Of a DNA stretch of 64,000 nt, positions 1 to 9,368 are shown piece by piece (positions within the stretch are counted from its first letter, which is position 1; each line of letters starts with the position of its first letter). This stretch comes from Enterococcus faecalis_A. GTDB taxonomy: Bacteria > Bacillota > Bacilli > Lactobacillales > Enterococcaceae. The notes beneath the pieces are model-generated. The model did no database searches and was not told the DNA's origin. It saw nothing but the letters and a program-made list of their open reading frames with translations. The position numbers and the translations under genes are program-made. The stretch spans positions 248,001 to 312,000 of the forward strand of contig JBPDWA010000002.1 of NCBI GenBank assembly GCA_051295955.1, in the 5' to 3' direction.

Positions 1-1
1 C

Positions 2-1981
2 TTTGTTTTTTATGAAGAATTACAGGCATTACCGCCTCAAACTGAGGTATTGAATCTGCCTGAAGGAGATCAAGCACAATTAGAAGCAGGATATCAAGAA
101 TTCACCTATGTGACAGAAGAATTAAATAAAGTAAATCAAGACTTAAAGCTACCGCGAGCAAAAATGCCGGGGGCTGATTTGTATCCTTTTTATCTGGAAG
201 AAGAAGCCAACATTCAGCAATTGCTAAATCAGCGCTTTGACATTCAGCAGTTAGTTACAGAAGTTGAATGGCTGGAACAAGCCGTAAAGCAAAAACAACA
301 AGCGATGAAACCTTTAGAGCAAAAATGGAGCTGGTCCAGTCAACAGCCACCCTGTATTTTGGATTTTGAAACGATTCAGCAAATGCAAGCAACAATGTTG
401 ACAACCCAAGTTGAGCTACAGCGAGCTCGAACTCAATACAAGCTATTAGAAGAAGAAATTGCAACTCATGAAGCTGATTTAACGGCTTTTGAAGCAGCTC
501 ATCCAGAAGTATTTCAAAAAACTTCAAGACAGGATAAGCCTTCTCTTCAAAAAATTAAATCTGTCTGGCTTGGCAGCAGTGCTTTGCTGTTGGTAGCCGG
601 AATTTTCTTGCCGTCGCCGCTGCGTTATGTGTTATGGCTAAGTGCCTTTGCTTTATTGGGCGTTGCTTTGTGGCCACTGCAACAAAAAAAGCCAGTGTCC
701 GTCAATCAAGGCAAAAAACAATGGCAGGAAAAGCTTTTTCATTTAGATTATCTGCATGAACAGCTAGCGACGCTTCAAAATGAACTTCAATCCTTACAAC
801 ATTCAGAAGCTCAACAGTTACTACAAGTTCAACAGCAAACCCAAAGTCATAATCTAGGAAGGCTGAACAGCATTGAGTTATGGTTAAATCATCGTGAAGA
901 AGTTGAACGCTATCTTGTACTGTTAAAACAAGCGGCAGAGCTGCAACAACAACTAAGCCAGAAACAACCTCAGTTAGAAGCTGTAGCGGAAAGAATCAAT
1001 TATTTCACTGATAAGCTACCGTTGCAAGGCAAAGGACTGACAGAAAAAATAGCAGTGATTCAACGTTTCGCCGAAGAGATGGAAGCGATCCGCTTTAATC
1101 ATGAAGCCCAAGCGACTAGCTATACGAAGCAGGTTTTGCGAGAGTTAAAAGAAAGGAAGCAAGCATTGCTTAATCGCATGCAGCCTTTACTGATCCGTTA
1201 TCAAATTATGGCAATGACAGATGTCCCAGCTTGGCTACAACAGCTTCGAAAGAAGAAGGAACAACAACTGCGGGCTAAGGAATTAACTCAGCGTTTAGAA
1301 GGACTCTTTCAAGAACCTATTACAAAAGCACAATTGCACGCACAAGCGCAAAATATTAACCATCATATTTTAAAACAAGAAGAGAACATCCAGCAGTTGC
1401 AAGCTAAAGAACAAGAACTCCTGTATCAACAACAGCAGATTTTGGCGGATGGTTCCTTGGATGAATTGTATCAAATGAGAGCTTCTTTGATTGCTGCAAT
1501 TGAAGAAATGGCAGTCAATTGGTCTGCCTATCAGTTAGCAGGACAGCTGCTGTTAGATTTGCTGTTGGAATTATCTGAGCAACAATTACCCAGCTTATTG
1601 AAAAAAGCCACGGATTATTTTCAAATTTTGTCTGACCAACATTACCAAGCGCTTCAAATTGAAGCTGGGACTTTACAGGTGCTCACGGAAAAGCATGAAA
1701 CATTTTTTGTGCATGAATTATCTACCGGCACTAAAGATCAATTGACGATGGCTTTGCGTTTTGCTTTTCTTGCATTGCAAGGAGACAAAATGCTTTGTCC
1801 AATCATTATTGATGATGGTTGGTTACATTATGATTATCGCCGTAAACAGCACTTGGCCAAATTATTTGCCGAATTTGGGAAAAAATACCAGGTCATTTGT
1901 TTTTCTTCTGACCAAGAAATGGTAAGCTATTATCAAGAGCTGGTTCAGCCGATTCATTATCTACAAGGAGGAGCAAAATGA
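2..1981 (+). CDS. yhaN: YhaN-like SMC/Rad50-type ATPase, 3' part (5' end outside window)
   Basis: The frame is open from base 2, so the gene starts before the window; the TTG at 50 is only an internal codon. The visible part is a long Gln/Glu-rich coiled coil with a hydrophobic segment near residues 190-220 of the visible part, as in YhaN proteins. The C-terminus has an ABC-type signature (ELSTGTKDQL) and a Walker B strand (CPIIIDD), the usual end of an SbcC/Rad50-like ATPase. The TGA overlaps the ATG of yhaM by four bases, matching the yhaO-yhaN-yhaM order known from Bacillus. The Walker A motif would lie upstream and cannot be checked. It is probably a nuclease-associated ATPase acting on DNA ends with YhaO; that role is inferred from the family. 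Confidence 0.85.
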   Translation, partial: FVFYEELQALPPQTEVLNLPEGDQAQLEAGYQEFTYVTEELNKVNQDLKLPRAKMPGADLYPFYLEEEANIQQLLNQRFDIQQLVTEVEWLEQAVKQKQQAMKPLEQKWSWSSQQPPCILDFETIQQMQATMLTTQVELQRARTQYKLLEEEIATHEADLTAFEAAHPEVFQKTSRQDKPSLQKIKSVWLGSSALLLVAGIFLPSPLRYVLWLSAFALLGVALWPLQQKKPVSVNQGKKQWQEKLFHLDYLHEQLATLQNELQSLQHSEAQQLLQVQQQTQSHNLGRLNSIELWLNHREEVERYLVLLKQAAELQQQLSQKQPQLEAVAERINYFTDKLPLQGKGLTEKIAVIQRFAEEMEAIRFNHEAQATSYTKQVLRELKERKQALLNRMQPLLIRYQIMAMTDVPAWLQQLRKKKEQQLRAKELTQRLEGLFQEPITKAQLHAQAQNINHHILKQEENIQQLQAKEQELLYQQQQILADGSLDELYQMRASLIAAIEEMAVNWSAYQLAGQLLLDLLLELSEQQLPSLLKKATDYFQILSDQHYQALQIEAGTLQVLTEKHETFFVHELSTGTKDQLTMALRFAFLALQGDKMLCPIIIDDGWLHYDYRRKQHLAKLFAEFGKKYQVICFSSDQEMVSYYQELVQPIHYLQGGAK

Positions 1982-2922
1982 AAAAACTTCGTGAATTAAC
2001 GGTAGATGAGCTTTTTGAATTTTTTGTGCTAATCAAAAATGCAGAAGTTCGAGTTGCCAAAAATGGGAAAAAATTTATCGCCTTTACTTTTCAAGATACT
2101 TCCGGATCAATTGAGGGTAAGTATTGGGATGCTTCAGAAGAAGAAATCAATCGATATACAGCCGGCAAAGTAGTATTGTTGAGTGGCAAACGGGAAGTAT
2201 ACCAAGGGAAGCCGCAAGTAAAAATTATGCACATGCGTTTAGCAAAAACAGAAGAGCCTAGTCAACCGACTTTATATATGGAAAAAGCTCCTCTAAAACG
2301 TGAAGAGATGATGGAAGAAATCAATCAAACAATCTTTGCGATTACCAATGCGCATTGGAATCGAATTGTCCGGTATTTGATGACTAAATATCAAAAAGAA
2401 TTTTATGAGTATCCGGCTGCCAAAAGAAATCACCATGCTTTTGCCAATGGGTTAGCTTACCACACGGTATCTATGCTACGCTTAGGCAAAGCAATTTGTC
2501 AGGAGTACGCTGAACTTAACGCATCGTTACTCTATGCAGGAATTATTTTGCATGATTTAGGCAAAGTGATTGAATTAAGTGGACCGATGTCTACCGAATA
2601 CACATTGGCCGGAAATTTAATTGGTCATTTAGTGTTAGTGGATGAAGAAATTACGAAAGCTTGCTTAGCCTTAAAAATTGATGAAACTAGTGAAGACGTA
2701 GTGATTTTAAGACATATGGTCTTAGCTCATCATGGCTTGCTAGAATATGGATCACCGGTTCGACCTCGAATTATAGAAGCCGAAGTGCTCCATCAAATTG
2801 ATAATATAGATGCTTCTTTACAAATGATGTTAAGTGCGTCGCGTCAGACAGAACCGGGTGAATACACCGAGCGGATCTTTGGATTGGATAATCGCAGCTT
2901 CTACGTCCCTAAGGAGTTTTAA
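1978..2922 (+). CDS. yhaM: 3'-5' exoribonuclease YhaM
   Basis: 314 residues, the normal YhaM length. The N-terminal 90 residues form an OB-fold nucleic-acid-binding domain (KNGKKFIAFTFQDTSGSIEG). An HD phosphohydrolase domain follows, with the first metal ligand in HHAFANGLAYHT, the HD pair near residues 191-192 (ILHDLGK) and later His residues in HMVLAHHG. YhaM is a metal-dependent 3'-to-5' exonuclease acting on single-stranded RNA and DNA in the cytoplasm. It is translationally coupled to yhaN through an ATGA overlap. The sequence shows no defect. Confidence 0.95.
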   Translation: MKKLRELTVDELFEFFVLIKNAEVRVAKNGKKFIAFTFQDTSGSIEGKYWDASEEEINRYTAGKVVLLSGKREVYQGKPQVKIMHMRLAKTEEPSQPTLYMEKAPLKREEMMEEINQTIFAITNAHWNRIVRYLMTKYQKEFYEYPAAKRNHHAFANGLAYHTVSMLRLGKAICQEYAELNASLLYAGIILHDLGKVIELSGPMSTEYTLAGNLIGHLVLVDEEITKACLALKIDETSEDVVILRHMVLAHHGLLEYGSPVRPRIIEAEVLHQIDNIDASLQMMLSASRQTEPGEYTERIFGLDNRSFYVPKEF

Positions 2923-3538
2923 AGATGGAGCAAACGAAAGCTCATCAGACCTTTTGGCAAACACATGCTCCTAAAAAAACAAAGACTACTGTTACACTGC
3001 TTGGTCGTTTGGCGGTGCTGCTGTGATGGCGGATGAATTATTGGCTTGTGTTATCTATGGCCAAAAGCATGGCACTTCTTCGTGTTATACACTACATGCC
3101 GTAGAAAAGAGCTGCTGCCACAAGCTGGGAATGCAGCATATTTTTGAATAGTGCAAAACAACCAAAGGCGATTATTTAAACGAAACCTGTTGAACTCTTA
3201 CCTTCTCAGTAAGTGATGGAATTGCATGCATTTTTAGAAGGTGAAGGCGATCAAAGTTTGGCTTACCGGCGAAGTGTTCATTTCCCGATGCTTCAATCAG
3301 CAGCATAGCTGGCTGGAACGACTTTTGTTGAAACTAATTTTGTTGTTTATGAATCGTTTGAATTGCTTTATAGTGAGCCACTAAAAGGAAAGCGTAGCAA
3401 TAGCTGGGTTAGAAATGAAGCGTAGAGGCTGAGTTTTTAAAGGTTGTTCTTAGCAGCATTTAAGAAATAATAAATTCTAGCAATACGTTAATTGAATTAC
3501 TGCTTTTGTAAAATAAGATAAAGTGAATAGGTGTAAAT
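2923..3538 (+). pseudogene. Decayed coding remnant(s) after yhaM, family not recognised
   Basis: This 616-base stretch holds no intact gene but does hold coding-like fragments. An ATG at 2925, right after the yhaM stop, opens a short frame that ends in TGA after about 33 codons. A second open piece begins at the ATG at 3027 (MADELLACVIYGQ) and ends near 3151. A third (MELHAFLEGEGDQ) begins near 3216 and is broken by a TAG near 3308, after which coding-like sequence (TTFVETNFVVYESF) runs on to about 3425. The pattern fits one gene broken by several stops and frameshifts. I could not assign a family, so the boundaries are approximate. Confidence 0.4.
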
Positions 3539-3575
3539 AAATCCCCCGTCATCAAAAAAATGACGGGGGATTATT
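3539..3575 (-). terminator. Intrinsic terminator, prsA
   Basis: The stem AATCCCCCGTCAT / ATGACGGGGGATT closes an A-rich loop. On the minus strand it lies just after the prsA stop. A T-rich run also follows on the plus strand, so it may act in both directions and insulate prsA from the decayed region. Confidence 0.85.
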
Positions 3576-3578
3576 GTT

Positions 3579-4592
3579 TTATTTTTTAGAAGAAGAAGTT
3601 TCTGTTTTGCTAGAAGTGTCAGAAGTTTTTTCTGAACTGCTTGTTTTTTCTTTGCTTGAAGATTTCGTATCTTTCTTCGCAGAAGAAGAGCTTGATGATT
3701 CTGTTTCCAAGAATCCAGCTAGTGCGTTGTCAAATGCTTTGTCTTTAATTTTCACGTTCGCTGCTTTTAACTCTTCACTAATTACTTTGTTTTGGAAAGT
3801 AGTGTCTGCTAATTGTGTTTCTTCGGCAATTTTTTTCAACTCTTTTTTGTAAGGTTTCATGTCATTGCCTTTTTCTTTGTTCTTCGTCATTTTTACAATG
3901 TAGTAAGTTGTTTGGTAGCTACTGTTGGTAGCTGTAATTGGATCAGAAACTTCGCCGTCTTTTAATTTGAAAGCTGCTTCTTTTACAGCGTCTGGCACAG
4001 TTTTTGTTTGAGAGTCAAACTTGATTTTGCCGCCATCTTTTTTGGTAGCTGAATCAGTAGATTTTTCTTTGGCAATTTTAGCAAAATCGCCGCCATCCGT
4101 AATTTGTTTTTTGATCGTTTTAGCGTCATCTTCAGATGCTACTTGGATAATTTGAGCTTCCACTTCCGGATGGAATGAGGCCCAGGCTGTTTTTAACTCT
4201 TTGTCGGTAATTTTTACATGTGCTTTTAATCCAGCTTCAAAGGCTGCATTTTGTTTGATAATTTTTTTCAAGCCGGCTTCTGTTTGGTTAGCTTGCTTTA
4301 AGTAATCAGAGACTTTTGATCCTTGAGCTTCTACTTGTTTTGAAAAATCATCATATTTTTTTTGAACGTCTTTATCGGAAACTTTGTCACCGTATTTATC
4401 TTCAAAAACTTTATAGATGACCATACTCTGTAAGTTTTTTTGACCTTCATTAGTTGTTTTCACTTGGTTGTAAAAATCGTCAACAGTAATGGTTGAGCCT
4501 TTCATGGTGGCGATATCTTTACTTCCTGAACAAGCTGCTAAAGCAAAAACACTGAATAAGCCAGCAGCGGCTAAAATCATTTTTTTCTTCAT
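3579..4592 (-). CDS. prsA: PrsA foldase lipoprotein (parvulin-type peptidyl-prolyl isomerase)
   Basis: 337 residues. A short lipoprotein signal ends in the lipobox LAAC at about residue 20, so the mature protein is lipid-anchored on the outer face of the membrane. A SurA-like helical region comes next, then a parvulin/rotamase domain at about residues 145-245 (VEAQIIQVASEDD to TTYYIVKM). The C-terminus is a roughly 40-residue low-complexity Ser/Lys/Thr tail. PrsA helps exported proteins fold after Sec translocation. It is transcribed leftward with its own terminator, and 168 bases separate it from the YtxH-hit pair upstream. Confidence 0.95.
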   Translation of the reverse strand: MKKKMILAAAGLFSVFALAACSGSKDIATMKGSTITVDDFYNQVKTTNEGQKNLQSMVIYKVFEDKYGDKVSDKDVQKKYDDFSKQVEAQGSKVSDYLKQANQTEAGLKKIIKQNAAFEAGLKAHVKITDKELKTAWASFHPEVEAQIIQVASEDDAKTIKKQITDGGDFAKIAKEKSTDSATKKDGGKIKFDSQTKTVPDAVKEAAFKLKDGEVSDPITATNSSYQTTYYIVKMTKNKEKGNDMKPYKKELKKIAEETQLADTTFQNKVISEELKAANVKIKDKAFDNALAGFLETESSSSSSAKKDTKSSSKEKTSSSEKTSDTSSKTETSSSKK

Positions 4593-4760
4593 TCTTGTTT
4601 ACACTCCTAATATTTAATTGATAATTGCTAACGTCATTAACTATACCATAATTTCTTTTAGAATTGGAAGAGATTTCAGATAGTTTCAAATAAACTTCTA
4701 ACTTATGTCATATTTTAAACATCAATACCGTATGAAATAAGTTATGTTTTTATAGTTTTA

Positions 4761-5105
4761 CTACTTGTTTTCCTTTGGCAATTCAGGTAATTGAGCATTG
4801 ATTTTAGCAATTTGTTCCTTAATTTGTTGAATTCGAGGCTCCGCTTGAAATTGAAAGTCAGTCAAATCTTGTTTTACGCCTTCAATAAAAGGTGGAAGTA
4901 ATGCATTCGCAGTTGCTTTTAAGCGTTCAGTTGCCGCTTGAACTTCCTGGCGATGGCCGGAGACTTCATTTTTTAAATAAGTAAATTCTTCGATTTCTTC
5001 AATCACTTTTTTGCGGGTTTCTTTTCCACTTCTGGGAGCAGCCAACAATCCGCCAATAGCGCCGGCCGCCGCTCCAAAAAGTAGCCCCTTCGTAAATTTC
5101 TTCAT
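4761..5105 (-). CDS. YtxH domain membrane-associated protein
   Basis: 114 residues. The N-terminus is a Gly/Ala-rich membrane segment (GLLFGAAAGAIGGLLAAP) followed by RSGKETRKK, the signature of the YtxH family. The rest is an amphipathic helical or coiled-coil stretch. The molecular function is unknown; Bacillus YtxH is linked to the general stress response. Its ATG lies one base after the hit stop codon, so the two genes are almost certainly co-transcribed. Confidence 0.85.
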   Translation of the reverse strand: MKKFTKGLLFGAAAGAIGGLLAAPRSGKETRKKVIEEIEEFTYLKNEVSGHRQEVQAATERLKATANALLPPFIEGVKQDLTDFQFQAEPRIQQIKEQIAKINAQLPELPKENK

Positions 5106-5106
5106 C

Positions 5107-5535
5107 TTATTCTTTCACCTGCTTTGCGATAGTATGGGCAATTTCTTGCATTTGTGCTGTTGAATACTGCGTTTGATGATTGCCGAAATGGATCGAAAAA
5201 TCATCTGCGTTTGAATACCGTGGAATTAAATGAATATGTGAGTGGAAGACTGACTGATAAGCAATCTCTTTGTTGTTATTAATGATATTCAAGCCAGTCA
5301 TTTCAGGAAAGGCTTTTTCTAAGGCTTGAGCAACTTTAGGAATGCGAGCGAAAATATCTGCCGCTAAAGCTTCATCATATTCAAAAATGTCGGTTACATG
5401 CTGCTTAGGAATTAATAACGTGTGCCCTTTTGTCACTTGAGTGATATCCAAAAAAGCATAAACTTTCTCATCTTCATAAACACAGTAACTTGGAATTTCT
5501 TGATTGACGATTTTACAAAAAATACAATCTGTCAT
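5107..5535 (-). CDS. hit: HIT family nucleotide-binding hydrolase (Hit/HinT-like)
   Basis: 142 residues, typical for the family. The histidine triad HSHIH is near residue 100, preceded by the conserved LNIINNN segment. The N-terminus CIFCKIVNQEIPS is the classic HIT start with two Cys residues of a zinc site. HIT proteins hydrolyse AMP-lysine, adenosine polyphosphate or related nucleotide conjugates in the cytosol; the physiological substrate is not known. The gene is divergent from ecsA, with about 130 bases between them, the same arrangement as hit-ecsAB in Bacillus. Confidence 0.93.
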   Translation of the reverse strand: MTDCIFCKIVNQEIPSYCVYEDEKVYAFLDITQVTKGHTLLIPKQHVTDIFEYDEALAADIFARIPKVAQALEKAFPEMTGLNIINNNKEIAYQSVFHSHIHLIPRYSNADDFSIHFGNHQTQYSTAQMQEIAHTIAKQVKE

Positions 5536-5629
5536 AACTTCTCCTCTTTTCTCTGATCTTTCTTTTACTTTACCATAACTTGTTTTTTAGTGGGAGAAAA
5601 AGTATGTGATTCCTTCAAAAAGTTCATGG

Positions 5630-5635
5630 TATAAT
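5630..5635 (+). promoter_or_regulatory. Probable -10 box of the ecsAB promoter
   Basis: A TATAAT hexamer sits 33 bases before the ecsA ATG, in the divergent hit/ecsA spacer. No clear -35 is visible, so the promoter call rests mainly on the -10 box and its position. Confidence 0.5.
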
Positions 5636-5667
5636 AGGTCAGAGAGAAAAAAGTTGGAGGAAGAAAA

Positions 5668-6405
5668 ATGAGTTTAGTAATCGAACAATTAACAGGTGGT
5701 TATGGACATGTTCCTGTTTTAAAAGACGTTCATTTTCAAGTGGGTTCAGGCGAAATGGTTGGTTTAATCGGCTTGAACGGCGCTGGAAAAAGCACAACGA
5801 TCAAAAACATTATCGGTTTATTAACGCCGCAAAAAGGGAAGATTACCATTGACGGTCAAACCTTGCGACAAGATCCGCAAACCTATCGAAAAAAAATTGG
5901 CTATATTCCGGAAACGCCCGCTCTTTATGAAGAGCTAACTTTAAAAGAGCACATTGAAATCACAGCTATGGCTTATGATATTCCTCAGGCAGAAGCTTTT
6001 GAACGAGCAGCCGGGTTACTAAAAACATTTCGTCTGGAAAATAAACTAGACTGGTTTCCTGCCAATTTTTCAAAAGGGATGAAACAAAAGGTAATGGTAC
6101 TGTGCGCTTTTTTGATTGAACCTAGTTTGTACATTATTGATGAGCCTTTTTTGGGGTTAGATCCTTTGGCAATTCATGCTTTACTGGAACTGATGAATGA
6201 AATGCGCCAGCAAGGAGCAGCTATTTTAATGTCCACGCATATTTTAGCGACTGCTGAAAAATATTGTGATCGCTTTGTAGTGCTCCACGAAGGGCAAATT
6301 AGAGCAGCCGGTTCAATGGCTGAGCTGCGAGCACAATTTGACTTGCCAGATTCTTCATTGGATGATATATACTTAGCGCTAACTAAAGAAGCAGAGGAGC
6401 GATAA
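5668..6405 (+). CDS. ecsA: ABC transporter ATP-binding protein EcsA
   Basis: 245 residues. Walker A is GLNGAGKST at about residues 36-44, the signature is FSKGMKQK and Walker B is LYIIDEPFLGLDP, so a complete nucleotide-binding domain is present. EcsA powers the EcsB membrane partner. In Bacillus the pair affects regulated intramembrane proteolysis by RasP, protein secretion and competence, and related systems are implicated in peptide export. A good ribosome site (GGAGG) precedes the ATG, and ecsB starts one base after the stop region. Confidence 0.93.
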   Translation: MSLVIEQLTGGYGHVPVLKDVHFQVGSGEMVGLIGLNGAGKSTTIKNIIGLLTPQKGKITIDGQTLRQDPQTYRKKIGYIPETPALYEELTLKEHIEITAMAYDIPQAEAFERAAGLLKTFRLENKLDWFPANFSKGMKQKVMVLCAFLIEPSLYIIDEPFLGLDPLAIHALLELMNEMRQQGAAILMSTHILATAEKYCDRFVVLHEGQIRAAGSMAELRAQFDLPDSSLDDIYLALTKEAEER

Positions 6406-6406
6406 T

Positions 6407-7618
6407 ATGATTGAACTTTATCGCAAACGGCATGCACGCCATTTACAAAAAATGATGAAATATATGCGTTATGTCTTAAACGATCACTTTGTATTAGTCT
6501 GTTTGTTTTTACTGGGTGGCTTAGGTTTTTATTATTCTCAGGCCTTAAAAGCACTCCCAAAACATTTTATTTGGGGGCGGCCAATTATTGTGCTGATTTG
6601 GTTATGCTTGATCCAATTCGGCAAGTTGGCTACTTTGGCTGAAGCTGCTGATCAAGTGTTTCTTTTACCAAAAGAAACTAAAATGTCTGACTATTTAAAT
6701 CGCGCACTGCAAACGTCTTTTTGGTTGCCGTTTGTTCTTTGTGCACTTGGCAGCGGTATGGTAATGCCTTTAGTAGTTATTACTACCGGCTGGCGCTTTT
6801 CCAGTTTCTTTCTTTTTTTAGTGATGTTTGTTGGTTTTGTGATCAGTCGTTTGTATTTGCAAAAGTACCGACTTTATCAAGTATCAGCTAGTCGCTATCG
6901 CTTTTGGTGGTCGGTCTGGTTCGGTAGTAGTTTAATTGTGATGGTTTTGGCTTTGTATGTAGCTCCAATAATTGGTAGTCTCGGCGGACTGATTCAAATG
7001 CTTGGACTAGTTTGGTTTTTACGTAAGGAAACTAACGCAATATCATTAGATTGGATGGCTATGGTTCGTAGCGAAAATCAGCGGATGCGGCGCGTTTATC
7101 AATTCATTCAAATGTTTACAGATGTTCCTGAAATTTCCAGCAGTGCCAAACGACGCAAGTGGTTGGATCCCATCATTCAAAATATCAAACCAATCCACAA
7201 AAATACGTATTTTTATTTATATGCGCGCAGTTTTTTGCGTAATTCCGAATACAGCGGATTGTTTGTACGTCTTACGGCAATTGGTACAGTCATTTTATTT
7301 TTCTTACAAGACTTTTGGTTATTTTTACTGGTGGCGCTATTGTTTTTATATCTGATTGGCTTCCAGTTAATCCCGATTTATTCGCAGTTTGACTATATGA
7401 TCATGACTCATTTATATCCGGTAAATCCCATTCAAAAAAAACAAGCAGTCAAACGCCTGATTGCGCTTGTATTATCAACAGCTGCTATTATTTTTGCTCT
7501 TTTGGCTGTGATTCGCTTGGCAAACATCCGCAGCAGTGTGATCGTCATTTTTGCTTTGGCAGTAGAAATACTGGTGTTTAAGAAAGTCTATGTTGCCATG
7601 CGCTTGAAAAATAAGTAG
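6407..7618 (+). CDS. ecsB: ABC transporter permease EcsB
   Basis: 403 residues with several hydrophobic segments in two clusters (about residues 30-210 and 285-400) separated by a hydrophilic stretch, as in EcsB. It lies directly downstream of ecsA with essentially no spacer, so the two are co-transcribed and form one transporter. The central region (residues about 225-270) is charged and probably cytoplasmic. No defect is visible. Confidence 0.9.
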   Translation: MIELYRKRHARHLQKMMKYMRYVLNDHFVLVCLFLLGGLGFYYSQALKALPKHFIWGRPIIVLIWLCLIQFGKLATLAEAADQVFLLPKETKMSDYLNRALQTSFWLPFVLCALGSGMVMPLVVITTGWRFSSFFLFLVMFVGFVISRLYLQKYRLYQVSASRYRFWWSVWFGSSLIVMVLALYVAPIIGSLGGLIQMLGLVWFLRKETNAISLDWMAMVRSENQRMRRVYQFIQMFTDVPEISSSAKRRKWLDPIIQNIKPIHKNTYFYLYARSFLRNSEYSGLFVRLTAIGTVILFFLQDFWLFLLVALLFLYLIGFQLIPIYSQFDYMIMTHLYPVNPIQKKQAVKRLIALVLSTAAIIFALLAVIRLANIRSSVIVIFALAVEILVFKKVYVAMRLKNK

Positions 7619-7773
7619 CTACTAAAAATGTATAAGTTAAACAAATTAGCGAAGCAATAGATGATTTTTTGCAAAAGAACATGATAGAAGCTTGACGAAG
7701 CTATCTATGGAAGATAAAATGATAAGTGCTGCAAAAGATGTGACAAAATGGGTTGAGATAGGAGATAATTTCC

Positions 7774-8553
7774 ATGGAAATTCAGTTGGATAATAACTGG
7801 CGTCTGCAGCCAATCAAAGGAGCAACTGGTCAAACTTACATGGGGATCCGAGCATCCGAAAAAGTGTTTATCAAAAGAAACACATCTCCACTTTTGGCAG
7901 CTTTGTCTAAAGAGGGGATTGCCCCCAAAATGGTTTGGACAAAACGAACAGCGAACGGCGATGTACTAACTGCCCAAGAATGGTTAGACGGTCGCTTGCT
8001 CAAGGCTGAGGAAATAGGAAAACGCAATGATGTAGTGGACGTATTGTATCACTTGCATCATTCACATATGTTGAAAGAAATGTTAAAAAAAATTGGCGGT
8101 GAAATTTATACGCCAGACAGAATGTTAGCAGACTACGAGCGCCAACTACCGCAGGAATTAAAAAAGAATTCTTATTTGGCTAAAGTTATCAACTATCTGT
8201 ATGATTATCTACCAGAGTATCCGGTTCAAAATTACGCAGCAGTTCATGGGGATGTCAATCACCGTAACTGGCTGGTTTCCAACAATTACTTGTATTTGGT
8301 GGACTGGGACTCAGTCATGGTGGCGGATCCGGCGGTTGATTTAGGTATGATTTTGGGTCATTACGTCCCCCAATCCGGCTGGAATAAGTGGTTGCTGGCT
8401 TATGGAAGTTTGCCTAGTGATAGTACGATGGCTCGTATTTACTGGTACGTGCTATTTAGTTTTTTGCAGGAAATTTTGCGCCATCATCAAACAGCAGACC
8501 GCCGGGCGATGAATACAGAAATTTTACAACTGAAGCGTGTATTTGACTATTAG
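7774..8553 (+). CDS. APH/choline kinase family phosphotransferase (YtmP-like)
   Basis: 259 residues with the aminoglycoside/choline kinase fold. The catalytic loop is VHGDVNHRNW at about residues 163-172 (HGD with the downstream Asn), and the metal-binding motif is LVDWDSV. The Bacillus homologue ytmP also lies directly before the trmB homologue ytmQ, and the same order holds here. The substrate is unknown: choline, thiamine or sugar kinase activity are all possible within the family. The start follows GGAGATAATTTCC. The 155-base gap after ecsB suggests a separate transcript. Confidence 0.85.
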   Translation: MEIQLDNNWRLQPIKGATGQTYMGIRASEKVFIKRNTSPLLAALSKEGIAPKMVWTKRTANGDVLTAQEWLDGRLLKAEEIGKRNDVVDVLYHLHHSHMLKEMLKKIGGEIYTPDRMLADYERQLPQELKKNSYLAKVINYLYDYLPEYPVQNYAAVHGDVNHRNWLVSNNYLYLVDWDSVMVADPAVDLGMILGHYVPQSGWNKWLLAYGSLPSDSTMARIYWYVLFSFLQEILRHHQTADRRAMNTEILQLKRVFDY

Positions 8554-8729
8554 AAGCACCCACGTTTGCCTGTTGATAATTATCCGGTCTGCAACAAAAA
8601 TAGCTGATTTTTTAATCAAAGGTATTGTTTATTTCAATCGCGGAATAAGGCTGTAGCGTTTTCTTCTGCGATTCGTTTCAGCAATAATTAATGATAAAGA
8701 CGAGTTGTTATGTAGAAAGGAATAAGAGT

Positions 8730-9368
8730 ATGCGTGTAAGAAACAGACCGGGTGCGGCTGAATATATGGCGGAGTACCCCCAATATGTAGTAGCTGGTCC
8801 TGAGCAATGGCAAGGAAAATGGCAGGCGCGTTTTGGGAATCACCAGCCGCTACATATTGAAATTGGTTCAGGCAAAGGCAGATTTATTTATGAAATGGCA
8901 AAAGCTCATCCAGAAATCAATTACATTGGGATTGATATGCAAGTAAGTGTTTTGTCCATGGCTTTAGCCAAACAAGTAGCGGCTCCATTGTCTAATTTGC
9001 AATTATTACAAGTCAACGGCGAAGCACTTACCCAATATTTTGCCGAAAATGAAGTTGACCGAATTTATTTAAACTTTTCTGATCCGTGGCCGAAAAAGCG
9101 TCATGAAAAACGTCGTTTGACTTACAAGACATTTTTAAAAGCCTATGAAAAAATCTTGAAGCCGCACGGAGAAATTCATTTTAAAACTGATAATCAAGGC
9201 TTGTTTGAATATTCCCTTAGCAGCTTTTCCCAATATGGGATGATCATCCAGCAAGTCTGGTTGGATTTACACGACAGTAATTATGAGAACAACATTATGA
9301 CAGAATACGAAGAAAAGTTTTCAAAACGGGGGCAACGTATTTTTCGAGTAGAAGTAAGCTACCATTAA
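8730..9368 (+). CDS. trmB: tRNA (guanine-N7-)-methyltransferase TrmB
   Basis: 212 residues from the ATG at 8730. That start is chosen because AGAAAGG lies nine bases upstream and the product begins MRVRNRPGA, the standard TrmB N-terminus; a longer in-frame start at 8691 has no such support. The SAM-binding motif is IEIGSGKGRFI and the catalytic tRNA-binding motif is NFSDPWPKKRHEKRR. The enzyme makes m7G46 in the variable loop of tRNAs. It follows the ytmP-like gene, a widely conserved pair. Confidence 0.95.
   Translation: MRVRNRPGAAEYMAEYPQYVVAGPEQWQGKWQARFGNHQPLHIEIGSGKGRFIYEMAKAHPEINYIGIDMQVSVLSMALAKQVAAPLSNLQLLQVNGEALTQYFAENEVDRIYLNFSDPWPKKRHEKRRLTYKTFLKAYEKILKPHGEIHFKTDNQGLFEYSLSSFSQYGMIIQQVWLDLHDSNYENNIMTEYEEKFSKRGQRIFRVEVSYH

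Noticed and set aside
3574..3852. Plus-strand open frame opposite prsA
   Set aside because: It is the antisense of the Ser/Lys-rich PrsA tail; the composition is a mirror of that low-complexity region and it has no ribosome site.
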